Positions 49,117-60,598 are shown, counted from the first letter of the stretch. The stretch: 64,000 nucleotides of DNA from Corbicula japonica (GCA_038501625.1 JAZAYU010000009.1:1054001-1118000), one strand, 5' to 3'. Program-made: numbers and translations. Notes: generated by a model not told the origin, from the sequence alone.

Positions 49117-49745
49117 TGTTATGCCCCAATCTAAAAGTTTGGGGCATATAGGTTTTCTGTCCTTCCTACTGTCTGTCCTTCTGAAACTTGTGTCACACAT
49201 AACTCAAAAAGTATGAGAGCCACAATCATGAATCTTTACAGATATGTTGACCATCATGTGTAGTTTGCACCTGTGGTTTTCTATCTGGCCACACCCATTA
49301 AAGCCAGAGTTATGGCCCCTTATGCAATTCAATAAAACACATTCAGCATGTAAAAATGTGTCACATGTAAATCAAAAAGTATGAGACCCACATTAATGAA
49401 ACATTACAAGTATGTTGACCATCATGTGTAGTTGTGCCCCTGGGTTTTTGACCAGTTATGATCCTTACACACTTACTATAATGCATTCAGCATGTAATCT
49501 TGTATCACGCATAACTTGACAAGTATGTGAGCCACAGTTATAAAAATTTACAGTTTTGTTAACCATAATGTGTAGTTGTGCATCTAGGGTTTTGTTTCTG
49601 ACCACTTCCATTTAAACCAGAGTTATGGCCCCTTGTGTAGTTCTTTTCAATATGTTCGCCATGCAATATTGTGTTGCACATAACACCTAAACTCTACAGC
49701 CAGTCACAAAACTTTATAAGTTTGTTGACCATCATGTGTACTGGT
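49117..49745. mobile_element. Tandem-core element P6
   Basis: Starts with the stem-loop TTATGCCCCAATCTAAAAGT closed by TTTGGGGCATA, then TGTCTGTCC microsatellite remnants, then four units of 145-170 bp (landmark TTGACCATCATGTGTAG near 49247, 49417, 49558, 49725). Confidence 0.68.
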
Positions 49746-49930
49746 AGTAGTACGTAAGTGTGAGATAACTTTGATTGGATTATCTCACTTTTTTTACATT
49801 AACTTTGTTAATTTTCCTACGAAAATGTTGAATGTAGATCTAATCATTGATCATTATCCTTGGACAGAAGTTATTTCAACTTTAAAGGATGATAAACCTT
49901 GAGAATATTTTTTGTAATCTTTCATTTTAG

Positions 49931-50150
49931 AACTTGGTACTTTGAATGATGTAGAATTTATCTGCATGAATCCAAAAGATCCAGACCAAGAAAAACTTGC
50001 ACAATACCGGAAGGTTCATCCACACGGGACAATTCCTTGCCTTGAAATTGAGGGCAGACAACCTATTATAGAATCAGGGGCAATCTGTCTGTATCTGGCT
50101 GATGTGTATGGAAGGCTGGGACCTGAGCAGGACAAGGAAGCTTACTACAA
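49931..50150 (+). CDS. GST exon, thioredoxin-like half
   Basis: Acceptor TTTCATTTTAG, donor ACAA|GTAAGT. Contains PCLEIEG and ESGAICLYLAD. The intron after it is 5.4 kb and holds most of the repeats up to 55.5 kb. Confidence 0.88.
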
Positions 50151-53100
50151 GTAAGTCATGTCTGTGCTCAAGATCATAATACTAAATCTGAAGACCAGTC
50201 TAAAATCCCAAGCATCTAATTGTCTGAAATGGATACTTGTCTCCATTTCAGCCAATCAGATGCTTAAGATTTGAGACTGGTCTCCAAAATCAGTTTTATG
50301 ATCTCCAGTCCCGATGTTCAAGGTGGGGAAATTCATGTCATCTCCAAACACAACACTTAACTCTTTACTCTGTATATATGGGTTTTTATCGCATATGCAA
50401 CCACTGTTCTTCCAGATAATGGTCTACACTGATTGTTTTTTGGTCAGAAATAATCTAATAAATCAAAAGCAAACAGTGGAGACCTAATCAGATGGCACAG
50501 ATGTGCCTGATGATCTGGATCTAAACTGTTCTCCCAAGGGATAACAGCCATTTTTCTGCTGATTAAACTTCAGTTTCTGTCGGTATATCCATTGTTTATT
50601 GGAATGTTGTATATAAATTTATCAACTGAATTAATGGGTAAAGTGTAGATCATGTTCAGATTGTGTGGATGAGCAGACTGATCAGGATCTGAACTGGACA
50701 CATGTGTGACAAATGCCGTGCTGAGCCGGTTGTGATACGATTTTATTAAAACTAATGCAAAGAATGTTTATGTTTGGTGACAAATTTCACAGTTTACCCT
50801 TTCCTTCATATATACACCTTTATGACATGGGCAAGCAGTGTAAATCTAGATCAGCCGGCTCATCCATGCCATCTTATCAGGATCTACACTGTTTGCTTTT
50901 TCATTTCATAAGGTTATTTCTGACCAAGGTCCTGATCAGATGGCATAGATGTACTGGCTGATCTGGATCTACATTGGTTGCACACGGAAAAAGCCTACAT
51001 ATAGAGTAAAGGGTTAAGCCTGTTATATGTCATCTGACAAGTATTATAATACAGGATAAGTTTCTCTACCACATTGTTAGCTAAGTCTGAGGTGTTCCTT
51101 GAGATAATGTGGCTGACAGCTGGAAATTTAAGTCATTTCTTGAAACAATGTTGCCGTTTGACAACAATTGAGCTACATGTATAGTGCTGAAGGTAACATT
51201 ACAAGCATGTGGTTTCAAATAAAGAAACAATGGTATATCTGATGTTATTATGTGGTATTGTTTAGTGGCAGTGTAAAATTTATTTTGTAGTGCTAGCAGT
51301 GTCACCTATTGCCATAATAGAGAATGAAAAATAAAAGGTGTTTTCTAGAACAAAAACAGAAATCATTTAGAAATATCTCTGATACACCTACTTTATAACA
51401 AACACTGTATATAAACCGATTGTATCATATGCTGGATATAGTAAGGCGATTGCATGGCTGCGATATAAACAATTCGTAAATAACACAATGAAAACAGATT
51501 TATTAGGATCATTTTAAGTACCTTCAACAAAAACAAGTACTTTATATATTGTATAATCCTTATTGGTTGTAATACCATTTGTTTTGGGGATATATAGGGA
51601 TGAAAACTTGCAAAATTGCATTTAATCACAAGAAGTTCTGGCAAATAACCCATATGATTGTATCAAAATACTGTTATTCTCTACAAATAAATGCTCTGAT
51701 GCACGAAAACATACTAGTTATATGACTCTATGACATTAATATAAAGATTATTACATTACAATATTGCTTTAAATGTATAGATAGTGTAAATTATTAAAAT
51801 GTTTGAGAGGTGTGTTTCGTAATGACTGTATCATCTATAGCATTATTATACTATCATTTATAGCAAACACGCCTATTTCTGTTGTATCATGTAGTGCGAT
51901 TCGTTGAATGATTTTCCAATAATCTGTATCACTTATGGCGATCTTCTTCTTCTTGGCGTTCGCTCTACATGACCACTCCAGCATCCGCGATGAAAGTTGT
52001 GGTCCTCCGTAGGTCGTCAACATCTCCATACAGTTTCTGCTGGATTGTTGCACCTTGTGGCCACATTACTTCTCGCTCTTGATCGTATCGTTTACATCGT
52101 TGGAGGATGTGCTCTGCAGTCTGGTCCTCTTCTCCGCCTTTTTGTTGAAGACTCCTTCTGCGTTCCAATGCATCACTTTGAAGTGTTGTTGTTTGACTTT
52201 TTTCCTCCTTGGCTTGTTGTAGCCCTTTGTTCTCCTCTTGGTATGATAGAAGGAGTGACCCCCAGTAGCTTTGGGTGGACTCTGTCGAGACTCAGAGCCC
52301 GGCACTGTATCTCCCTGGAGGGATTCCAAAGATCCAGCACCACATCAATGAATACCATTTGATCGTGTAGTCATAGCGTAGTTACGTGATGCCATGGTTT
52401 GTTAGAGAGTGCCAATGGCCCAGCATCTCCGATTTTAACTCTCTAGGTTGATTAGGGTTACCTCTCCCAAAGCCTTTGTCGACCCAACGACTGACCACAA
52501 GGCAGTGGTGTTTTTTGGAAGGGTTGTCTCCCTTGGTTTGGAATAAGAGTTTTCCCTCTCCTAGACAGACTGCCTTCCCTGGCTAACGAGCTCCATCTAC
52601 CCGAAGCAGTGGTTATGGCGCCACAGGTCCGCCTTCGCCCCTTCTCCTGTTAGTAGTATCAGGTCCGCCGGGCTAGTTACAAGCCACGCGTGCAGGCCAG
52701 GAGCTGGACTTGGTAGTCAGAGGCGATATTTTACGCAAGCCATTGGGAGCACTTTTAAGCAATGGGAGCTTATCCAACATTGCCACCCCCGGCGATGACA
52801 ACCCTTGGAACCCACTTATGGCGATGCGCATTTGCTGATTTTACCAAGTGTATGCTTTTAGGTAAGATGGAAAGGTGAAATATGCATATCAGGTATCGCC
52901 ACATTCAGAAAAAAAACAGCCTCCCCACACAGTCAAGAAGAAGAGAGGGAGAGAGCATGGTTAATAAAATGATCAGTTTCAAAAGAGACACCACTAACAA
53001 TTAACAAAAATGAGAACCCGAGGGGTTACCACCTTGGAAAGGTCAGTGGCAAATCAAATTGCCACTGGGGGTTTAAACCAGGTTCTAGGGTGCACCAACC

Positions 53101-56100
53101 TCACACTTGCCCCAACAGGTTCTCCTATCACAAAACAAATACAAGTTGTCTTGGTGAAACAACTCCAATTCACTTATTGGAAGAGTTCGTCTACATATAT
53201 TGTCTGTACAAATCGGGTATATTTAGAGAAATAATATAACATGGCGTACAAAGGGAAGACCTTTTTGATAGTCAATCCTTGGGCGGAAAACAAGACATTG
53301 ATTCCTTTGCTAAAGTTCCATTTGACCCTTTACTCCATGGGATATGTAGTACGTTGTTTTTGCTGTACACTGTTTGCTATTACATTTATAAGAATATTTC
53401 TGAAAACAAGTGACCATTGTATATTCCGATCAAATGACATGGATGTTCCAGCTGACGATGATCTACATTGGTCGTACATTGAGTAAAGGGTTTATCATCA
53501 GCTTAAAATAATAATATTTAAATAACTTGCTTTGCCTCAGAATGTGTATGTCAAAACTACCTGCGTATGTATTTATAATCGTGAGCCTTCAGTTTCGAAA
53601 CCATTACTTTTAAAAAACCTCAGACTATGTTTATCAAATCCAAAACATTTTGGGACGACATTAATTATTGCTTGTTGTAAATTGTAGTTCTCAGAGCGAC
53701 CTGGGTGTTAACTAATGAAGTCAGGTAGATCCAATTGTTTCGTGTCGCCGCAGTATGTAAAGGCACCGAGGCCCTTATACCGTATATTCCCTATTAAACG
53801 CCCCCGGGGGCGTTACATTTTGCAAAGGGGGGGCGTTTAATAGAGACCAACTATTGACAAAATGTAGTTTTCAATAATTGTTGTTTTTTTAATAAATAAC
53901 CGTAGGAAACAATTCTGTCATTTTCCTAGAACTTATTTTTAAAAAACTTAACCTGAAATGAAATTTTTCACACCGAAATGATTACAGTGGGGCTCCGCTA
54001 TGTCGCGGTCTGTGGGGTCCATCCCCTCAAATGGCAATATTATCGGATCCGCGATATTCGCGGGACAAAGAACTTATGCTATTCTTAGGTCCGTACATGA
54101 ATTACTCGTAACATTTTATCAGTTTATTGAAAATAAATCCTTTGTTTGCATGTTGTTTTGTTATTATCTAACAGGTGCTATAAAATTATTACTTTGTGAA
54201 TTTAACTCACAAAAGTTTATACTGCGGGCGTTAGTCTAATGCGGAACTCATGTACTTGTTTGACCTGCACGCTGTTTTGAATGAAAACAATACGCTTGCA
54301 GTTTTAATCTTTATTGTTTTAACCTTCAATCATCATTACTAAAATAATATTGTAAAACATAATGTAGGCATGAGCTTCTCAAATTAGAAGCCAATTAACA
54401 ACATCAAACACCTTTGTCATGCTATCTGCAGTAGGTGCGAAAAACAACCATTCAGTAACCATTTCGCGTACATGATTAGGTGCCCCAGTGTTTGTACAAC
54501 AATTTATTACTTAACAATTTTATGACAGTTTGATATTTTAATAAACGTAGGAATTAATCAACAGTCCATAAAGAAACATTTTACAATTGTTTCAACGATT
54601 CTCGGTACGTTAATAAACGGGCGTCATTGTCTTTATCGATTAACGCGGTATTAACGTTGTCACTTCCCTTTTTTCCCTTTCCAAATTTACAAAAAATGGC
54701 CATTGACAGAATTTTACTATCTTTTATGAAAAAGAAAACGGGATCCAAGGGTCGACCGCGTTGTATTGGATTTCGCGATATAGCGGATCGCGATATAGCG
54801 GAGCTCCACTGTATTTGGATTAATGCTGAGAGATTAAAGATCGTCACGTCATGGTAAGTCACTCGTTTACTTTTGAAAAAAGACTGGGGGGGCGTTTATT
54901 AGGGGAGGGGCGTTTAATAGGGAATATACGGTATTTCATAACGTATCACATATCTCTGTACGAAGCACTTTTAATACATGTTTTTACATCAAGCCGTTGT
55001 TCTTATATCCGAAAAATATATTAAAATCATCTTTAAAAAATCGCCATAACTGATACACATAGATCACTAGAAACATACAAATGATTGAGTTAACATGTTC
55101 AATAAATGATACAGTCTGGGTCGAAGCTACATGCATGTTTGGTCTAATGTTTTGATGTTTAATTGATCCGCTATGGTATTATTATTATTGTAAGAATAAA
55201 AATGATATGTTTTATCATCGCTAGCATGAGAATACCTCTCAAAACCTGTTTTACCTGCATAAACATTTATGCTGATAACAGTACACAGTGCAAACGGTAC
55301 TTTGTGTGAGTGATTTAAGCGATTTTTTTAAAGTATATTGCATAAAAAAAGGTAAGAACATCTTTAAAAACAATTGCTACGAGAATCGCCTGTTGAACAT
55401 GTATTTGTCGATTGGATTTCTCATTACAATACATACAGAATTTCCTCATTTTTGAACTGTTTTCTATGTTTTTGTGCCAATCAGTGCGGTAGATGATACA
55501 ATCAGTTTATATACAGTAATAAAGTCATTTCTTGGTGTTTCAGTTGGCTCGTTTACAGTGTCACTACTCTTGATGAAACTATGGAGGCTCTGTTTGTACA
55601 ATGGGTGTTAACAGATTTCAAGGAACAGGACAATGAGCTTGTAGATAAGATGGTCCTGAAGTTCCAAACTTTTGCCAAATATCTAAGCAAATACTTGGAG
55701 GGTAGAGACTATATCTGTGGAAACAAGTATGAATTTTTATTATCAGCAAAATTGAACAAATATCAAAAGCTCTGGTTCATGACTGAAACAGAATGACATT
55801 TGATTTTACATTGTTAAAATAAAGGCATTAAATATTAAATCAGTCAATGCTAACAATAAGTGTTTAAATTAATCAATAATTAACAGCTATTATTTTATTT
55901 ATATATGATTGCAAGTAATAGCTGCTGTGGATGTTTTTGTGATATGAAATTTTGTGGTTTTTGTGTTGCCATAATACATAGGGATCACTTTGTCCGTCCA
56001 TTTGTCACGAAAACTTAATGTTGGCTATAACTTTGCCATTTCTTAATATTTCTTAATAAAACTTTCAAATTATATTGCTGATGACAACACAGTCATGATG

Positions 56101-57737
56101 ATGACAAATTCTTTAGGTCAAGATCACATTTGATGGAGTTATGCCCCTTTTTATGCCCCCGCCATGTAATGACGGAAGGGCGTGTGTGTGTGTGGGTGTG
56201 TGTGTGTGTCAGTGTGTGTGTATATTCGAAAACCGTGTCCGCTCTGTAACTTTGTTATTTCTTATTGGATTTTAAAATAACTTGGTATAAATGTTCACCA
56301 TATCAAGACGGTGTGTCGCGTACAATACACATGCCTGTAGGTCCAAGGTCAAGGTCACTGTTACTAAAAATAGAATTTTCTTGTTCGAGCTGTAACTTCG
56401 TTATGAATGGAGTGGTTTCAAATTAACTTGGCACAAATGTTCACCATGACAATGAGGTGTGTCGCGTACAATACCCAAGCCTGTGGGTCCAAGGTCAAGG
56501 TGACTGTGACTAAAAATAGAATATTGTTGTTAGGGCTTTAAATTAGTTATAAATGAAGGAATTTCAAAATATCTTGGCACAAATATTCACCTTGACAAGG
56601 CGGTGTGTGACGTACAATACCCATGCCTGTAGGTCCAAGGTCAAGGTCACTCTCACTAAAAATGGAATATTCTTGTTCAGGCTATAATTTCGTTATGAAT
56701 GGATTGGTTTCAAAATAACCTGACACAAATGTTCACCATGACAGGGCGGTGTGTTGTGTACAATACCCATGCCTGTAGGTCCAAGGTCAAGGTCACTGTT
56801 ACTAAAAATAGAATTTTCTTGTTTGGGCTATAACTTTGTTATGAATGGAGGGATTTCAAAATAACTTGGCACAAATGTTCACCATAACAAGGTGGTGTGA
56901 CGCGTACAATACCCATGCCTGTAGGTCCACTGTCAAGTTCACTGTTACTGACCTTGGACCTACAGGCATGGGTTTCCTCTGCCCAACTTCATTCACTTTC
57001 ATAAATTGTTGTTGTTGTTTTTTAAATTGATTAATTATTTTTTATCTTCACTGTTAACATTCTTACCCCATCGAGTAAAGAAATAATGAATTCGTGGTAT
57101 ATGATATTGGTTCTCCATTACTCAGATCCAACAATTTTATGAGAATCAAATAACCTGCATTCTAACATCAAACTTGCTGTAAGTACCACTGTGCCACCCA
57201 GAATGTTCATAAATCTATTTGTTTTTATAACTAACTACCAGACCATTTTCTTTTAAGATTTCTGTTACCAAGTTGCAAGAAAATAATTTCAATGACAAAA
57301 ATGGTTGGTAGAAAAATTATGTAGATCATAAAATTGTTTGATTGTTAAACATTTTGCATTGTGTTTATGACATAACCAGTGCCCAAGATCATAAAACTAA
57401 ATCTGGAGATCAGACTCAAATCTCAAGGATCTGGGCCCAATTTCATAAAACTAAATCTGCAGATCAGTCTCAAATCTCAAGGATCTGACCAGTCGCCATT
57501 TCAGCCAATCAGATCCTTGAGATTTGAGACTGATCTCAAAACTTAGTTTTATGATCTTGGGCCCTACATCGTTACAGGTTGACTGCTGCTGATTGTGTGT
57601 TAGGCTATAACATATGGTGGGCCAGCTCGATGCGGGATGGTGTACTGCTCAAGGACTTCCCCGTCATTCTAGACTATTACAGCAGGCTGAATAGAAGAAG
57701 TACATTCCAAAGAGTCTTCAATGAAACTGCTGAATAA
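49931..57737 (+). CDS. Glutathione S-transferase-like protein, first exon not found
   Basis: join(<49931..50150, 55544..55726, 57578..57737), three exons in continuous phase, 187 full codons before the stop. N-terminal thioredoxin-like half: HPHGTIPCLEIEG with the cis-proline expected before the strand, and ESGAICLYLAD, where the Glu-Ser pair binds the gamma-glutamyl part of glutathione. All-helical C-terminal half: LTAADCVLG, the conserved N-capping (S/T-x-x-D) box. The catalytic Ser/Tyr/Cys would lie in the missing first exon (about 25 residues), so the class cannot be stated; the sequence looks more like bacterial-type or nu/theta-like GSTs than mu, pi or sigma. The first visible exon starts mid-codon after one base, so a real upstream exon is required. 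AATAAA at 58153 is a candidate poly(A) signal. Confidence 0.85.
50167..50308. repeat. F2 repeat just after a GST donor
   Basis: Starts 17 bases into the intron: CTCAAGATCATAATACTAAA to TTTTATGATCTCCAG. Confidence 0.78.
50357..50555. repeat. F1 foldback repeat, degraded
   Basis: First arm reduced to TTCCAGATAATGGTC; last two arms can be read. Confidence 0.65.
50794..51017. repeat. F1 foldback repeat
   Basis: CCCTTTCCTTCATATAT to ATAGAGTAAAGGGTTAA; the third arm is partly deleted. A further F1 fragment lies at about 50640-50700. Confidence 0.78.
51018..51929. other. GST intron, no gene
   Basis: AT-rich; nothing recognised. Confidence 0.4.
51943..52812 (-). mobile_element. Internally deleted non-LTR element with 13-bp target duplication
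   Basis: Flanked by CACTTATGGCGAT at 51930-51942 and 52813-52825. On the minus strand it reads: GC-rich 5' region; an open frame with KVMHWNAEGVFNKK, the usual start of a LINE endonuclease domain; then at once, in another frame, EDQTAEHILQRCKRYDQERE and FIADAG, the usual end of a LINE RT protein; then a short GAA-type 3' tail (AAGAAGAAGAAG). Everything between the endonuclease start and the RT end is missing, so it is a SINE-like derivative of a full LINE, probably mobilised in trans. Confidence 0.82.
52826..53322. other. GST intron, no gene
   Basis: Contains GAACCCGAGGGGTTACCACC and a short GTGGCAAATCAAATTGCCAC inverted repeat near 53046; otherwise nothing recognised. Confidence 0.4.
53323..53492. 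repeat. F1 relic
   Basis: Only ends (ACCCTTTACTCCATGG, ATTGAGTAAAGGGTTT) and one arm remain. Confidence 0.6.
53777..54934. mobile_element. Outer TIR element, 1.16 kb
   Basis: Ends ATACCGTATATTCCCTATTA (left) and TAATAGGGAATATACGGTAT (right) continue as inverted AACGCCCC/GGGGCGTT and G-rich stretches. The insertion site is probably TA. It contains the element at 53985. Confidence 0.8.
53985..54811. mobile_element. Inner pogo/Tigger-like element, 0.83 kb
   Basis: Ends CAGTGGGGCTCCGCTATGTC (left) and GCGATATAGCGGAGCTCCACTG (right, 22 bp), flanked by TA on both sides. CAGTGG-plus-CGCTAT termini and a TA target are typical of pogo/Tigger mariner-superfamily elements. No DDE transposase frame. 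Confidence 0.78.
54935..55543. other. GST intron, no gene
   Basis: AT-rich; nothing recognised. Confidence 0.4.
55544..55726 (+). CDS. GST exon, first C-terminal helices
   Basis: NWLVYSVTTLDETMEALFVQ to LEGRDYICGN; acceptor GGTGTTTCAG, donor AACAA|GTATGA. The phases match both neighbouring exons. Confidence 0.88.
55727..56145. other. GST intron, no gene
   Basis: AT-rich; TTGTCCGTCCATTTGTCACG near 55989 is the end of another eroded tandem-core element. Confidence 0.4.
56146..56975. mobile_element. Tandem-core element P4
   Basis: Starts TTATGCCCCCGCCATGTAAT with an ACGGAAGGGCGTGTGTG microsatellite. Five cores of a very regular 146-bp period follow (landmark GCCTGTAGGTCCAAGGTCAA at about 56333, 56479, 56625, 56771, 56917). 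It ends in a short inverted copy of the landmark (ACCTTGGACCTACAGGCATG, 56950-56969). Confidence 0.78.
57381..57564. repeat. F2 with partial duplication, next to the GST acceptor
   Basis: Two left arms in tandem (57381-57428 and 57433-57485), then centre and right arm ending TTATGATCTTGGGCCC at 57564, only 13 bases before the last GST exon. Confidence 0.85.
57578..57737 (+). CDS. GST last exon
   Basis: KLTAADCVLGYNIWWASSMR to NETAE, then TAA. LTAAD is the helix-capping motif of the GST C-terminal domain; acceptor CATCGTTACAG. Confidence 0.88.
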
Positions 57738-57756
57738 ACATAAAACACTGTGCACG

Positions 57757-58273
57757 GTTCCAAGGCTGTTAAAGCTGAGAATGGAAACCAGTCAGGTCTC
57801 AGAAGCTTCTGATTGGTCACTGTTAAGATTCAACCAATCATATTGTTGAGATCTGTGACATGTATCAATTACCTCTAAATCTGGATGAAATTTTTGATGC
57901 TACTCAGTAATGTAAAATTCTTAAAGACAGGATGTGACATTAGTTAATGTGATTGACATTTTTTTACCACTTGTGCTCAGGAATTGTGTTGACTTCCTTT
58001 TGGCTCTATTTTAATACATGATATTAATATTATTTTATAAATCAATATCAATGTTTTGCCATTTCAAGCCATATTGTTAAAGAAATATTGGTGGTAAGTG
58101 TGATATGGGTTGTTGTGTCATTGTTGATTATTTATTTTTTACAATAGGCATTAATAAAAATGATCTTTAAAATTCAGTGGTTGGCGAAGTTACTGATTGT
58201 ACTTTATAGACAAGAGTTTCAGATTATAATTTGTTGTTGGAACCATTCAGGGGATATTTATTTTTTGAATTTA
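57757..58273. other. GST 3' region
   Basis: A diverged F2 (57757-57865, GTTAAAGCTGAGAATGGAAA), then AT-rich sequence with AATAAA at 58153-58158. Confidence 0.5.
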
Positions 58274-58580
58274 TTAACCTTTTCCTCCATAGATACACCT
58301 TTATTGTGTGAGCGAACAGTTTAGATCCAGATTGAACTATTCGCTTTTTGATTTGTTAGGTTATTTCTGATCAAAATGCGACCAATGCAGATCCTGATCA
58401 GACAGCACGGATTTGTCAGCTGATCTGGATCTAAACCGGTCGCACATGCATAAAAATGCGTATATTTGGAGGAAAGGGTTAACTGAATAGTGAACAGTGT
58501 ATACTCTGACCACAGCAGATGTGCTGACTGATCTGGGTCTACACTAGTTACAAGCATGACAAATGCTTTCCCTAGCACTT
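58274..58580. repeat. F1 copy lacking its second arm, plus an F1 fragment
   Basis: 58274-58483 keeps both ends (AACCTTTTCCTCCATAG, TTGGAGGAAAGGGTTAA); a lone arm follows to about 58580. Confidence 0.75.
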
Positions 58581-58621
58581 AAAGGAATGTCAGTTATATG
58601 TAAATCATATTCTACAATCAT

Positions 58622-58720
58622 GTGCCCAAGATTATAAAACTGAGAATGGAGACCAGTCTTCAAATCCCAAGCATCATATCGGCTGGAATGAAGACATCTC
58701 AGATTCATAATCGTTAGCCA
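58622..58720. repeat. Truncated F2
   Basis: TGCCCAAGATTATAAAACTG with a shortened centre and an eroded right end. Confidence 0.65.
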
Positions 58721-58784
58721 TACGCTTACAGTATTATGATCAAATATATGTGCCATGTTACTTTCATTGATGTTACTTAGTTTA

Positions 58785-59935
58785 TATGAAACTGCTGCAA
58801 TAACATGTTATAATGAATGAACTGTAGGCCTATAACTTTGGTATCATGCAACTTTCCAATATGTGATGTTTATTTGAAACTGCTGTAATAACATAAACTA
58901 ATAATAGGCCTCTGATTATTAGTGCAATTTTCCAGTATTGAAACTGCTTTAATAACATGAACAAACAGTAGACCTATGATTTTTTATGCAACCTCCTGTT
59001 TGTAATGTTTATTTAAGGGCTTGCCACACTCCTCCCAATTCTATTCATCGATAAAATAAAAATCATCAAATCTCAGTAATGGCAAAATGCCGTTCAATGA
59101 AACTTTGCACAAATGAATGTTACTAATGTAACTTTATTTTGCATACAGAACGACACGTTAGAAAAGTAAAGAAACAAAGCTAGACCTAAAAATTCCTTGA
59201 ATTCTATTTGCATAAATTCACAAAAACTAAGGGATGCAGAACATAAGTTTAAATTCCCTCGTGAGCGCAATGATACTGACAAGAAAATGTTGTGTACTTT
59301 GTAAAAAACTTTCAACTATTAAAAGCGAAATCAGTGATTGTCATCAGTTTACGCGACCAGGAAATTGAAGGTCAAACACACTTTTACTAATATCTCGTAA
59401 AGTTTACATATGTAAATCACGAGGGCACAATAAATTGTTGTCAGTATCATATTACTCATGTGGGAATTTAAAATGATGTTCTGTGTTCTTTAGTTTCTGC
59501 GAATTTATGTAAATAGAAGTTGAGGGAATTTTTTGATCTCGCTATTGTTCTTTACTTTTCTAACGTGTCTTACCATCTGTAAAATAAAGATACATTAATA
59601 ACATACATTTGTGCAAAGTTTCAATTAACAGCAGTTTGCCGTTATTGAGATTTTGATAATTTTCTTTTTATCGATTAATAGAATTGGGAGGAGTGTGGCA
59701 GGCCCTTAAAACTGCTGTAATAACACGAACAAAGAATAGACCTATGATTATTTGTGCAATTTTCCAGCTTGTAATGTTTATTTAAAACTGGTGTAATAAT
59801 GTGAACAAAAAATAGGCCTATGACATATGTCCTGTATGTGATGTTTATTGTAAACTGCTGTAATAGCATGAACAAACAAATAGGTCTATCATTCTTTATG
59901 CAACTTTCATGTTTGTGATGTTTATTTAATTGTGA
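58785..59935. repeat. Minisatellite of about 80-bp units, split by a TTAA element
   Basis: About seven units carry AAACTGCTGTAATAACATGA, TAGGCCTATGATTAT, CAATTTTCCAG and GTGATGTTTATTT. They are interrupted from 59013 to 59709 by the element below. Confidence 0.82.
59013..59709. mobile_element. TTAA-flanked foldback element, 0.69 kb
   Basis: TTAA at 59013-59016 and 59706-59709 bound GGGCTTGCCACACTCCTCCC and its near-complement GGGAGGAGTGTGGCAGGCCC. The imperfect inverted arms run inward for some 300 bp (for example AAAGTAAAGAACAATAGCG-type against TCGCTATTGTTCTTTACTTT). TTAA duplication is the piggyBac habit, though the GGG rather than CCC terminus is unusual for that group. Confidence 0.78.
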
Positions 59936-60598
59936 TTTTGTCAAAGTTTTATACTATGTTGTTGTAGTATTTACAATATATTGGTGATAGTTGGCAACTG
60001 TTAACATATATGTTTTGGCTTTGTGGGGTTACTTTATCCACAGTGGAACCCCTTTATACATGAAGGTCTTATTTAGACATCTGGGCCCAAATTCATAAAA
60101 CTAGCAATGGACTCCACTCTCACATCTCAAGCATGTGGATGGATGAAATGGAGACATGTCAAATGCTTGAGATATGAGACTGGTCTCCAATCTCAGTTTT
60201 ATTATCTTGGGCCCAATTCAATAGTTAAATCCATAATTGTACTACAGAATCACATGGATGTGACATTTGTTATTACTCAGTAAAGTTCTGCAACAATCGT
60301 GGACATTTCCTGTTAAGTCAAGACTTAGTATCTGAATATTATAATTGTATGTCCTATTTTATAAAAAAATCTTTCCATAGGACTATACAGTTTTCAGTGA
60401 TTGTATTGTTTTATTCACATTACCAGGTGGCTTTTTGAATGTGGCAACTAATAGGTAATTGCAACGAAATTGCTATCATTGGTAAACTTCTTGGTTAATA
60501 AAATTAAAGGAGGACTTTAAAGATTCTGAAATGATTAGCAAGATTTTTAAACTGCATTAATTTTGTGGACTTTAATTGGCCTGGAAAAAAATCTCTGT
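59936..60598. other. Intergenic with one F2 copy
   Basis: F2 at 60083-60215 (GGGCCCAAATTCATAAAACT to TTATCTTGGGCCC); otherwise AT-rich. Confidence 0.6.

Noticed and set aside
51997..52362. 121-codon plus-strand open frame
   Set aside because: Antisense of the deleted LINE derivative, whose minus strand gives the recognisable peptides.
54627..54862. Open frames on both strands near the right end of the pogo-like element
   Set aside because: Short, and they cross the TIR; no DDE or helix-turn-helix motif seen.
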